NCBI GenBank assembly: GCA_018267195.1
Contig: JAFDYY010000013.1
Coordinates: 1-61,241 of the forward strand
DNA: 61,241 nt
Reading direction: 5' to 3'
DNA from: Bacteroidota bacterium
GTDB taxonomy: Bacteria; Bacteroidota; Bacteroidia; Cytophagales; Cyclobacteriaceae
The position numbers and the translations under genes were made by a program. Below, piece after piece: positions 27,553 to 35,974 of this stretch. Below the pieces are notes generated by a model. It saw only the letters and a list, made by a program, of their open reading frames with translations, did not search any database and was not told the DNA's origin. Each line of letters opens with the position of its first letter. The first letter of the stretch is position 1.

Positions 27553-28839
27553 ATGAGTTTTTGTGTTGAAACGGAAAATAGAAGAAACGGGATAGGGTAT
27601 TTCCGGTTTCCCGGATATAAAATCCGGTGGCCTCGCATCGGCTATACCGGGCTACTCCTGTTTCTATTCATGGTCTTTTTCTATAGGCCATCCAGTGGGC
27701 AGGGAAATCTAAAAAAAGACACGACCATCATTTTAATTTCAGATTTTACCGTGCAGGCAGAAGCCACCCACGCTCTAAACAGTTTGTACAATTACGATTT
27801 TGAAAAAGCCGAATTTTTTTTTCGCAGCTTCAAGGAAAAATACCGGTGGCATCCGCTTCCCTATTTTTTGATGGGGTTGGCCGAGTGGTGGAAGATTGTG
27901 CCCAACCCGCAGGTAAAAAAATACGATGCACGCTTTTTGGCCTATATGGACAGCTCCATTGCCATTTCCGAAAACCTGTATAAACATTACCCGGAATACA
28001 AAATTGAAGCGGCCTTTTTCTTGGCGGCTGCCTACGGATTTAAAGGTGAATTATATGCCGATGTAGAACGCAAAGATTGGCTGAAGGCGGCCAGCGAAGG
28101 CCGTACGGCACTAAAATATATGGAGGTGTGCCGAGAGAAATCGAATTTGAGCCCGGAGTTGCTCTTTGGCGATGCCTTGTATAATTATTTCCGCGAGTGG
28201 GTGCCTGAAAATTATAAATCATTAAAACCAATATTTTGGCTTTTCCGCCATGGCGATAAGAAATTGGGATTGAAGCAATTGAAAGAAGTTTCGTACAACG
28301 CCTTTTACACGCGCACTGAAGCTATGGTGTGGCTGATGCGCATATTGGCCGGCTACGAAAACGATACACAAGGAGCTTTTCATTTGGCCGAATACCTTCA
28401 TCAAACGTACCCCAACAATCCCTATTTTCATCGGTATTATGTACGCATGCTATACTCTACCGGCAACATAGCGTTGCTGGAAATAAAAAGCAAACAGATG
28501 ATACAGCGCATTGATAGTGGCCGCTTTGGCTATGAAGCCGTCAGCGGCCGTTATGCAGCCTTCTTTTTGGCACAAGGATATGAAATAACCCGCCGGCTGG
28601 ACGAAGCCAAAAAATATTATTTAAGGGCAGTAAAATTTTCGGAAGAGGTAAAAGCATTCGACTCGGGGTATTATTTATACTCGCTCATCTCATTGGGCGA
28701 AATTTATAGCCAGGAAGGCGACAAGAAGACCGCCAAAAAATATTTTACCTTAGTGAAAAAACATGCCGGCCGCAAAAACGAGGCCTACAAAGATGCCAAG
28801 CAGCGGCTGAAGAAATTGGAGAAGGCCAGCAAAGACTAA
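27553..28839 (+). CDS. tetratricopeptide repeat protein
   Basis: Protein of 428 residues from the chosen ATG. A hydrophobic stretch around residues 30-47 (YTGLLLFLFMVFFY) followed by SSGQGN looks like a signal peptide or anchor with an unusually long N-terminal arm. The rest is helical with TPR-like pairs: LNSLYNYDFEKAEFFFRSF near the start, and AKKYYLRAVKFSEE and AKKYFTLVKKHAG at the end, before a Lys-rich tail. An upstream in-frame TTG at 27529 would overlap the divergent gene and is less likely. It is followed after four bases by a membrane protein gene, probably the same operon. Probably a periplasmic scaffold; the partner is unknown. Confidence 0.75.
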   Translation: MSFCVETENRRNGIGYFRFPGYKIRWPRIGYTGLLLFLFMVFFYRPSSGQGNLKKDTTIILISDFTVQAEATHALNSLYNYDFEKAEFFFRSFKEKYRWHPLPYFLMGLAEWWKIVPNPQVKKYDARFLAYMDSSIAISENLYKHYPEYKIEAAFFLAAAYGFKGELYADVERKDWLKAASEGRTALKYMEVCREKSNLSPELLFGDALYNYFREWVPENYKSLKPIFWLFRHGDKKLGLKQLKEVSYNAFYTRTEAMVWLMRILAGYENDTQGAFHLAEYLHQTYPNNPYFHRYYVRMLYSTGNIALLEIKSKQMIQRIDSGRFGYEAVSGRYAAFFLAQGYEITRRLDEAKKYYLRAVKFSEEVKAFDSGYYLYSLISLGEIYSQEGDKKTAKKYFTLVKKHAGRKNEAYKDAKQRLKKLEKASKD

Positions 28840-28843
28840 CACA

Positions 28844-30163
28844 ATGGAGATACGCGACCTGATCGTTACACCTGTGGTCATTATCTGGATACTGTTGGCC
28901 GCTTATTTTTTAAGACCAAGGTTTACCGATGAAATAACCCTGCGTTATTTTTTGCCAGCTCTTATCGTAAAAATTTTGGGAGCACTGGCGCTGGGTTTTG
29001 TATATCAGTTTTATTACAACGGGGGCGATACCTTTAATTACCACACACATGGCAGCCGGCATGTGTGGGAAGCCGTAGTAGAGTCGCCCATCAATGGGTT
29101 TACTTTTTTCTTTCGTAAAGCATTGGATTATGAAGGAATATACAAGTATGCCAGTAAAATTTATTTCTTTCGAGATCCCAACTCACTGGTCGTGGTTAAG
29201 ATTGCTGCTTTTTTTGATCTTTTTACTTTCTCATCATACTCGGCCACGGCTGTTTTGTTTGCGTGCTTTAGCTTTGTGGGAGCCTGGTGTTTGTTTGTTA
29301 CCTTCTACCGGCAGTATCCGGTCTTTCATTTTCAGATAGCCGTTAGTACTTTGTTTATCCCGTCTGTTATCTTTTGGGGCTCGGGCATTTTGAAGGATAC
29401 GATTGTGGTGAGTTGCCTCGGAATAGCTACCTATCAGTTTTATAAATTCTTTAGTGAAAAACGTATCTCCATTTTCAGCCTGATTGTTTTGGTGGTTAGC
29501 CTTTATCTTATTTACAGTATCAAAAAATTTATTCTTCAGGCCTATATTCCGTCTGTAATGGTATGGGTAGGCAGTCAAAATTTGGCTCGTATCCGGTCGG
29601 GTTTAATTAAAGCAATGATCATTCCTTTTATGGCGGTGGTGGTAATTTATTCAGCCTACTACTCGGTCTTAAAAGTAGGAGAAGGCGACACTAAATATTC
29701 ACTTGATAAAATTGCCGAAACGGCCAAAGTTACCGCGTACGATATCCGGTATTGGACAGGCAAAGATGCCGGATCGGGGTATTCGCTGGGCGAGCTGGAC
29801 GGCTCGTTTACTTCGTTACTTCGAATGGCTCCTGCGGCCATAAATGTTTCGTTATTCCGCCCCTACCTGTGGGAAATTAAAAATCCACTCATGCTATTAT
29901 CAGCCCTAGAGGGCCTGGCTTTTTTAGTTATCGTCATTTATGTTTTTTTTAAAAAGGGTATTTTCGTTTGGCGGGCCTGTAAGGACCCCAACACCATTTT
30001 TGCGATGGTGTTTGCCCTTTCGTTTGCTTTTGCCATTGGTGTTAGTACATTTAATTTTGGCACCTTGGCCCGGTATAAAATTCCGTTGTTGCCCTTCTTT
30101 GCATTGGCGTTGGTATTGATTAAAAATTATTCGGAGAATAATAAACCAACCAAACCGGAATAG
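28844..30163 (+). CDS. polytopic membrane protein, possible surface-polysaccharide gene
   Basis: Protein of 439 residues with about ten transmembrane segments. The first large loop holds FYYNGGDTFNYHTHGSRH, and a later loop holds FWGSGILKDTIVVSCLGIATYQFYKFF. Proteins with these two blocks occur at the edges of Bacteroidota exopolysaccharide loci and look like GT-C or polymerase-type membrane enzymes, but no activity is established. It is four bases after the TPR gene, and it marks the left edge of the polysaccharide region. Confidence 0.68.
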   Translation: MEIRDLIVTPVVIIWILLAAYFLRPRFTDEITLRYFLPALIVKILGALALGFVYQFYYNGGDTFNYHTHGSRHVWEAVVESPINGFTFFFRKALDYEGIYKYASKIYFFRDPNSLVVVKIAAFFDLFTFSSYSATAVLFACFSFVGAWCLFVTFYRQYPVFHFQIAVSTLFIPSVIFWGSGILKDTIVVSCLGIATYQFYKFFSEKRISIFSLIVLVVSLYLIYSIKKFILQAYIPSVMVWVGSQNLARIRSGLIKAMIIPFMAVVVIYSAYYSVLKVGEGDTKYSLDKIAETAKVTAYDIRYWTGKDAGSGYSLGELDGSFTSLLRMAPAAINVSLFRPYLWEIKNPLMLLSALEGLAFLVIVIYVFFKKGIFVWRACKDPNTIFAMVFALSFAFAIGVSTFNFGTLARYKIPLLPFFALALVLIKNYSENNKPTKPE

Positions 30164-30215
30164 ATGAGGTAAGCACGTTGATTATAAAAGAGGCTTCATA
30201 CGAGCAACTTGATAC

Positions 30216-31292
30216 TCATTGAAATAAAGAAAGAAAATTTTGAGTATTGGAGGCAACCGAATACTCTGATTCTACTTTGGCACGTCCGGCTTTTCCCATT
30301 TTTGTTCTTACCTGAGGATTCTCTATCAAATATTCAATAACCCTTATCCATTCTTCGGTGGAAGAACATAAAAAGCCATTTACCCCATTTAATAGGAGGG
30401 AGGTATTAACTCCCACCGGAGAGGCAATGGCCGGAATTTCTAAAGCCATATACTGAAGGGCTTTAAAGCCGCATTTGCCTTGTGTCCATTCGTTATCGGG
30501 TAGGGGCATGAGGCCAATATCAAATTGAGAAAGGTCTTTAATTTCTGTTTGCAGGCTCCAGGGCTTAAAATGGATTTGAGCTAAGCGGATCGGTGGCGGT
30601 TGGTCGGCAATAATCCAGAACTCTACCTGTGGAAATTTTTTTTCGATGGCGGCCAGCACTTCCTTTATTTCATCAAGATATTTAATTGTAGAGTGGGAGC
30701 CTGTCCAGCCGATCACGACCCGTTCACTTGAATCGGGCTTATCAACTGCCTGAAACCGATGTACGTTTTCTGTATCCAGGGTAGTTGGGTTAACTACGAC
30801 ATGTTCATTGAATTGTTTGGCATAAGTTGCTAAGTAAGAATTTCCTGCGCTAACTTTATAACTCCACCGGCAAATACCGGATACTTTTTTTCTCCACCGA
30901 ATGGTACGCTCCAGCCAATGTTCATGGGTTTTATCCGTAAGCCAAATGGCATCATCAAAATCGTAAATGATTTTTTTTCTCAGGATCTTGGCGAGTATCC
31001 ATTCAAAAACGGGCGGACCAATAGGTGCACATTCACGATGAATAAAAACATAATCAACGGGGATAGCCAGAAATAAGGCTCCGAAGCGTTTGAAAAATCC
31101 ATACAAAAGCAGGTGTAATTTAAAAATGGAGTTCCCTTTTTTAAAAAAAACTTTCCATTGACGAGAACTCAAAAAAGACTGCACCACAATCCCGATTTGT
31201 AAGTTCGAGAGCGCGGAGAAATACTGCTCAAACCGAAACCGCTGTGAGGGGGCTTCTTGCATCGGATAGGGAACGAGAAAAAGAATTTTCAT
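30216..31292 (-). CDS. glycosyltransferase, GT4-like
   Basis: Protein of 358 residues from the chosen ATG (MKILFLVPYPMQEAPSQRFR). Two Rossmann-like halves are visible. The C-terminal half has VVIGWTGSHSTIKYLDE, DIGLMPLPDNEWTQGKCGFKALQYMALEIPAIASPVG, with the conserved acidic and GxxxK elements of GT4 retaining transferases. It probably adds a sugar to the surface polysaccharide on the cytosolic face. It is the only gene of the locus on the minus strand, and its start is 67 bases from the divergent wzm. The 27 upstream in-frame codons are not protein-like. Confidence 0.85.
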   Translation of the reverse strand: MKILFLVPYPMQEAPSQRFRFEQYFSALSNLQIGIVVQSFLSSRQWKVFFKKGNSIFKLHLLLYGFFKRFGALFLAIPVDYVFIHRECAPIGPPVFEWILAKILRKKIIYDFDDAIWLTDKTHEHWLERTIRWRKKVSGICRWSYKVSAGNSYLATYAKQFNEHVVVNPTTLDTENVHRFQAVDKPDSSERVVIGWTGSHSTIKYLDEIKEVLAAIEKKFPQVEFWIIADQPPPIRLAQIHFKPWSLQTEIKDLSQFDIGLMPLPDNEWTQGKCGFKALQYMALEIPAIASPVGVNTSLLLNGVNGFLCSSTEEWIRVIEYLIENPQVRTKMGKAGRAKVESEYSVASNTQNFLSLFQ

Positions 31293-31359
31293 GCTAACTT
31301 GCCGCGAAGTTGACGAATTGAAAAATAAATTCCACCTCAAACCCCAGAAATAAACCACC

Positions 31360-32187
31360 ATGCCTGAGTCCATTGAATATAAAATTGAACCTAACCGGAC
31401 AAAGATTCTTCAATGGAAAGAATTATGGCGCTATCGCGAACTGTTTTACTTTTTTACTTGGCGCGACATTAAGATAAAATACAAACAAACTGCACTCGGT
31501 TTTTTGTGGGCCATTCTTCAGCCTTTATTGATGATGACCATTTTTACTTTGTTTTTCGGAAGAGCATTGAACATTCCTTCACAAAACATGCCTTATCCGG
31601 TTTATGTGTTTTCAGGGTTGTTGATTTGGAATATTTTTTCCACCGGGCTTAACAATGCGGCCAACAGCATGGTGAACAATGCATCCATCATCAAAAAAAT
31701 TTATTTTCCGCGGTTCATAGTGCCCGTGTCATCCATTCTCGTTGCCTTGTTCGATTTTTTGATGGCGTTGATTTTGTTCATCGGCATTTTAGTTTTCTAT
31801 CAACAATCGGTGTCTTGGGCTATTATTTTTTATTGGCCATTGGCAATATTGTTTAGTGTCATTGCTACACTTGGCTTGGGTAGTTGGCTTGCCGCGTTGA
31901 ATGTAAAATACCGCGACTTCCGTTATGTGATTCCGTTTCTCATTCAAGTGCTTTTCTTTTTAACACCCGTTATTTATCCGATTTCATTATTGAAATATCC
32001 GTTGTTGCAATATGTGCTGGCTACCTCACCCATGTACATTGCAGTAGAGTTTTTTCGCTTGCCTTTAACCAATGCTTTGCCCAACATGGATTTCGTTTGG
32101 ATTAGCCTTGCCTCTAATATCATCTTTCTTTTAGTCGGAGTGATTTACTTTAGAAAAACGGAAGATTTTTTTGCTGATTTTGCGTGA
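31360..32187 (+). CDS. wzm: polysaccharide ABC exporter permease (Wzm-like)
   Basis: Membrane subunit of an ABC-2 type exporter for O-antigen-like or capsular polysaccharide, 275 aa. An N-terminal amphipathic segment with FTWRDIKIKYKQTALGFLWAILQPL is the hallmark of the family, followed by six transmembrane segments. ALNVKYRDFRYVIPFLIQVLFFLTPVIYP is also diagnostic. It would work with the Wzt-type ATPase encoded 0.9 kb downstream; two unrelated small genes lie between them. It is the first plus-strand gene of the main transcript. Confidence 0.93.
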   Translation: MPESIEYKIEPNRTKILQWKELWRYRELFYFFTWRDIKIKYKQTALGFLWAILQPLLMMTIFTLFFGRALNIPSQNMPYPVYVFSGLLIWNIFSTGLNNAANSMVNNASIIKKIYFPRFIVPVSSILVALFDFLMALILFIGILVFYQQSVSWAIIFYWPLAILFSVIATLGLGSWLAALNVKYRDFRYVIPFLIQVLFFLTPVIYPISLLKYPLLQYVLATSPMYIAVEFFRLPLTNALPNMDFVWISLASNIIFLLVGVIYFRKTEDFFADFA

Positions 32188-32222
32188 CAAAATTAGAATT
32201 GAGTTCATTAAAAAATAAACCG

Positions 32223-32528
32223 ATGAGTAATCATCAAATAGAATCAGATTTATCGCCTCATTTGTTTTGGGACGTAAACAAAAAATCTCTTGATTGGGGA
32301 AAGAATGCCTCTTTTATCATTAAACGCGTTCTCGAATATGGTTTGTGGAGTGATTGGAAAATCATTGATGCGCACTATGGCATTGAGTTCATTGCTGAAA
32401 AAGCCAAACACTTTATAGAACTTGAACCTAAAGCATTGAATTTTATCGCAACACTATCACACGTGCCCTTAACCGCGTTTAGATGTTACACTACAATACA
32501 GTCAAAAAATCCACATTGGAATTTTTGA
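32223..32528 (+). CDS. DUF6922 family protein
   Basis: Small protein of 101 residues with the DUF6922 pattern: SPHLFWDV, then ASFIIKRVLEYGLWSDWKIIDAHYG, and a closing FRCY. In Bacteroidota such proteins are encoded just before AbiEii/AbiGii-like nucleotidyltransferases, which suggests an antitoxin or partner role, though this is inference. An upstream GTG at 32184 overlaps the wzm stop (GTGA) and would add 13 residues; either start is possible. It overlaps the next gene by 46 bases, pointing to translational coupling. Confidence 0.78.
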   Translation: MSNHQIESDLSPHLFWDVNKKSLDWGKNASFIIKRVLEYGLWSDWKIIDAHYGIEFIAEKAKHFIELEPKALNFIATLSHVPLTAFRCYTTIQSKNPHWNF

Positions 32529-33106
32529 TTCAATTGCAAAAGACTGAATCGTTTTCTTCACTGCGCTTGGTGGGCGGTACAAGTTTGGCTTTGCAAATAG
32601 GGCATCGGATTTCTGTTGATATCGGTTTGTTTGGAACCTTAAACGAAGATATTATTAATGTTAATGCTGCACTGAATAAAATGGGGCAAGTAACTCAACT
32701 CAAAAATTCAAAAAATATAAACGTCTATCTTCTCAACGATATAAAATTAGACTTGGTAAATTATCCTTACCCTTGGTTAGAGAATGCAGTAATACACAAT
32801 GGCTTGCGTTTAGCCCATCAAAATGATATTGCAGCCATGAAAATAGCAGCTGTTACGGGCAGAGGAACTAAAAAGGATTTTATAGATATTTATTTTTTAT
32901 TGAAAGAAATGCCGTTGACAAAAATTTTGGAGTTGTATCAGAGGAAATACAGTGACGGTTCTTTATTTATGGCATTGAAAAGTTTGATTTATTTTGATGA
33001 TGCACAAGAAGATGAGATCCCCACTATGTTAGCACCTGTTTCATGGGATACAGTGAAAAATACCATTCTTTCAGTGCATAGTGATTTTTTAAGAAAATCG
33101 AAATGA
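32483..33106 (+). CDS. AbiEii/AbiGii-like nucleotidyltransferase with altered DxD
   Basis: Protein of 207 residues of the AbiEii/AbiGii toxin-type nucleotidyltransferases (MNT superfamily). The N-terminal core has the GGTSLALQIGHRIS block at residues 31-44, immediately before the metal-binding motif. That motif normally reads DxD (DIDLF in relatives) but is DIG here (Asp46, Ile47, Gly48; codon GGT at 32624-32626). A third acidic position is visible in IKLDLV. Loss of the second Asp should impair catalysis. The C-terminal half is helical with RGTKKDFIDIYFLLKEM. It overlaps the DUF6922 gene by 46 bases and wzt by four (ATGA). Confidence 0.85.
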   Translation: MLHYNTVKKSTLEFLIQLQKTESFSSLRLVGGTSLALQIGHRISVDIGLFGTLNEDIINVNAALNKMGQVTQLKNSKNINVYLLNDIKLDLVNYPYPWLENAVIHNGLRLAHQNDIAAMKIAAVTGRGTKKDFIDIYFLLKEMPLTKILELYQRKYSDGSLFMALKSLIYFDDAQEDEIPTMLAPVSWDTVKNTILSVHSDFLRKSK

Positions 33107-34329
33107 AACCTATCCTCGAAATACAAAACATCTCCAAAAAATTCCGCATCAGCCACCAAACAAATGGCTATTTAAGTTTGCGCGACCGGATGATGAATGC
33201 ACTAAAATTTGAAAAAAACAGCACGGAAGATTTTTGGGCATTGAAAGATATCTCGTTTGAAGTACAGGCCGGAGAATCCATTGGTATCATCGGTAGAAAT
33301 GGGGCGGGAAAATCAACACTATTAAAAATACTTTCAAAGATTACACCGCCCACCACAGGCAAAATCATTTCACGCGGACGCATGGCCAGTTTGCTGGAAG
33401 TAGGCACAGGATTCCATCCCGAATTGACGGGCAGAGAAAATATTTTTTTCAATGGCTCACTACTCGGCATGAAGCGCAAAGAAATTGAAAATAAGTTTGA
33501 TGAGATTGTTGATTTTAGCGGTACAGAAAAATTTTTAGACACTCCATTAAAACATTATAGCAGCGGTATGCAATTGCGCTTAGCTTTTGCTGTGGCTGCG
33601 TTTCTGGAGCCTGAAATTTTAATCATAGACGAAGTACTTGCCGTAGGCGATGCCGAATTTCAGAAGAAGTGCCTCGGCAAAATGGAAGATGTGAGCAAAA
33701 GTGGACGAACGATTTTGTTTGTGAGCCACAACATGGCTGCCGTGCAAAGTCTTTGCACAAAATCCATTTTGTTAAAGAATGGAAAACTTCAGTTTATCAA
33801 TTCGTCAGATGAAGTTATTCAAGCGTATTTCAATCAGATTGAAGGAAATTTAAAAAAACATAATGGGGTATTAGTGTTTAACCAAAATATTAAGGCAAAA
33901 CCTATAAAGAAAATTGAAATCCTGTGTGATGGCAGAAACTCTAATACAGCCTACATGGGTTGCCAATTGGAAATTCGAGTGCATTTTAAAACTACAACTA
34001 ATCTTGATGCTCCTGTGCTGGGGATTATTTTAAAAGATAGCCAAGGGGTTCCTATGATTGGGGTGAATAACAAACATTATGCAGGAAATATAGCCGAGCA
34101 CCCAATTAGTGAAGGGTGCATTTCAATGAGCATACCCTACCTTACACTTTTTGAAGGGGTGTATCATGCAGACATCCACTTTGGAAATGGGTATAGCGAT
34201 TTTGAAATATTGCAAGACTGCTTTGAGTTCACTGTAGAACCCATGAAATTTGCATCGGGTGAAATTCCAGATAAGCGATTTAACAAACTATTTATTAAAG
34301 AAATTGAATGGACACTTGGTTCCAAGTAA
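33103..34329 (+). CDS. wzt: polysaccharide ABC exporter ATPase with C-terminal binding domain (Wzt-like)
   Basis: ATP-binding subunit of the Wzm/Wzt exporter, 408 aa. Walker A is GRNGAGKST (residues 64-72), signature YSSGMQ (152-157), Walker B ILIIDE (172-177) and H-loop SHN (208-210). After about residue 255 comes an extra beta-sandwich domain of the Wzt C-terminal type, which in known O-antigen systems recognises the modified non-reducing end of the glycan. The start overlaps the nucleotidyltransferase stop (ATGA), keeping the transcript continuous with wzm. A methyltransferase gene follows directly. Confidence 0.94.
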   Translation: MKPILEIQNISKKFRISHQTNGYLSLRDRMMNALKFEKNSTEDFWALKDISFEVQAGESIGIIGRNGAGKSTLLKILSKITPPTTGKIISRGRMASLLEVGTGFHPELTGRENIFFNGSLLGMKRKEIENKFDEIVDFSGTEKFLDTPLKHYSSGMQLRLAFAVAAFLEPEILIIDEVLAVGDAEFQKKCLGKMEDVSKSGRTILFVSHNMAAVQSLCTKSILLKNGKLQFINSSDEVIQAYFNQIEGNLKKHNGVLVFNQNIKAKPIKKIEILCDGRNSNTAYMGCQLEIRVHFKTTTNLDAPVLGIILKDSQGVPMIGVNNKHYAGNIAEHPISEGCISMSIPYLTLFEGVYHADIHFGNGYSDFEILQDCFEFTVEPMKFASGEIPDKRFNKLFIKEIEWTLGSK

Positions 34330-34334
34330 GATTT

Positions 34335-35009
34335 ATGCTTAAAAGAGTAATTAGAAAAATCAGATTTACTTTCCTTCGGCAAGGAATAGGAACATACAAA
34401 GAGTTTTCTTTAACAAAACCATTTGATCAGATTACACCGGAGAAAGTGAAGCAAAATATTGAACTCCTTCGTCCATATTATTTGCAATACATTAATGAAA
34501 TTTCAAGCAGCAATATGGCCGCATCGCTTGAACTTTCCGGGTACCTGTTAAGTATTTGTCAAACCAATCAATACTCACGCTTGCTCGACATGGGTTCAGG
34601 ATTCAGTTCCTTTATTTTGAGGCATTACGCCAAAGAAAATCCACACGCTCAAGTTGTTTCTGTTGACGACAATGCCGCCTGGCTTGAAAAAACCAAAGCA
34701 TTTTTGGAGCAGCATCATTTAGGCACGAAAAACATTTTTCATTTAGATAATTTTATAAATTTTAATGAAAATGATTTTGACCTTGTTCTGCACGATCTCA
34801 ACTTTGTGGAGGTGAGGATCAATTACATAGAACTATTGATACAAAAAACAAAGCAAGGAGGTCTGTTGATAATGGACGATGTGCATAAACCGGATTACCT
34901 TTTTGCGCTGCTTTCTAAGTTGAAGAAAGAGAAGGTAAAACCCTTTGATATCAAAACAATAACGGAGGATAGTTTTGGCCGATTTGCGCTGGCGGTGATA
35001 AAAGAATAA
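34335..35009 (+). CDS. class I SAM-dependent methyltransferase
   Basis: Protein of 224 residues with a Rossmann methyltransferase core: motif I RLLDMGSGFSSFIL, acidic end of strand 2 in VVSVDDNAAWLEKT, and NDFDLVLHDLNFVEVR as motif II/IV. The N-terminal 50 residues are basic. The ATG five bases after the wzt stop is chosen; an upstream alternative at 34308 would overlap wzt. Because it directly follows a Wzt that carries a glycan-binding domain, it may methylate the polysaccharide, possibly as a chain-ending modification. That role is inference from position. Confidence 0.75.
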   Translation: MLKRVIRKIRFTFLRQGIGTYKEFSLTKPFDQITPEKVKQNIELLRPYYLQYINEISSSNMAASLELSGYLLSICQTNQYSRLLDMGSGFSSFILRHYAKENPHAQVVSVDDNAAWLEKTKAFLEQHHLGTKNIFHLDNFINFNENDFDLVLHDLNFVEVRINYIELLIQKTKQGGLLIMDDVHKPDYLFALLSKLKKEKVKPFDIKTITEDSFGRFALAVIKE

Positions 35010-35010
35010 A

Positions 35011-35940
35011 ATGCGGGTAAGCATTGTCATCCCCACAAAAGATCGCGGAAAAATATTTGATGAAGGTCTGCGAAGCATAGTTAAAGCAACTCATGGCATC
35101 GATGCTGAAATAATAGTTATTAATGACAGCAGGCAGTCCACACCGACTATTCCATCAGAATTTACAAACGTCCGATTGATCCAAAACCCTAAAAGTGGAG
35201 TTGCCTCGGCAAGAAACTTTGGGGCATCTATATCTCAAGCCGAATATCTTTTATTTATAGATGATGATTTTCTGATTCCGCCACAAGCCATTTCGTTGGC
35301 ATTGGAGATAGCGGAACAGAATCCCCAAAAAATCCATCTATTCAACTGGGTCTATCCCCCCGAGGCCGAACACAAGTTATCTCAATTTCAGTTTGGAAGA
35401 TATTTAGTCGCCTTCGGGTTTACCAGCGTTCAAGGCTGGTTGGGCGATGATTGGCGCGAAGAAGAAGTATTTGAATTAAGAGATGGGGCAAGTTATTTTT
35501 TACCCATTAAAAAATCGATCTTTAATGAAATTGGCGGATACAATGAAAAATTTCCTCACGCAGGAGCCGAAGATTTTGATTTTGTGCAGCGCGCTAAAGA
35601 AAACGGAATAAGATTTTACTTAGATAAACGCTGCCTCTTGTACCACAATGAATTGGATAGGATCAATCTTAAAAATTGGCTAAATCGAAAGAAGAGAGCC
35701 GGAGAGACCATAAAAATGGCGGTACATCTTGGGCATGAACGACTCACTATAAAATATTCATTAAAAAAACGACTCACTTTCAAAACATTGTCGGGTACTA
35801 AGTTTGTGCTTTTTGGTCTTTTGAAACTCTTGCCCAACGTACGTGGTTTCGATTGGGTTTATTTTAAAATTACAAACATACTGTTAGCGGTATCACTTTT
35901 TGAAGGATACCACAAAGAAACTAATAAAGAAGAGAAGTAA
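35011..35940 (+). CDS. glycosyltransferase family 2
   Basis: Inverting GT-A fold glycosyltransferase, 309 aa. The opening VSIVIPTKDRGKIFDEGL and the DxD-type metal motif in LLFIDDDFLIPPQA mark GT2. YFLPIKKSIFNEIGGYNEKFPHAGAEDFDFVQRAKENG is the acceptor-binding region with the conserved ED base. The C-terminal part is basic and may contact the membrane. It starts two bases after the methyltransferase stop and belongs to the polysaccharide locus. The sugar is unknown. Confidence 0.92.
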   Translation: MRVSIVIPTKDRGKIFDEGLRSIVKATHGIDAEIIVINDSRQSTPTIPSEFTNVRLIQNPKSGVASARNFGASISQAEYLLFIDDDFLIPPQAISLALEIAEQNPQKIHLFNWVYPPEAEHKLSQFQFGRYLVAFGFTSVQGWLGDDWREEEVFELRDGASYFLPIKKSIFNEIGGYNEKFPHAGAEDFDFVQRAKENGIRFYLDKRCLLYHNELDRINLKNWLNRKKRAGETIKMAVHLGHERLTIKYSLKKRLTFKTLSGTKFVLFGLLKLLPNVRGFDWVYFKITNILLAVSLFEGYHKETNKEEK

Positions 35941-35974
35941 GTTGGGGCTATCTCAACCTTGATACAACTAAAAT

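Noticed and set aside
32618..32626. frameshift or pseudogene status for the AbiEii-like gene
   Set aside because: The frame is intact and in the correct register with wzt; only one active-site residue differs.
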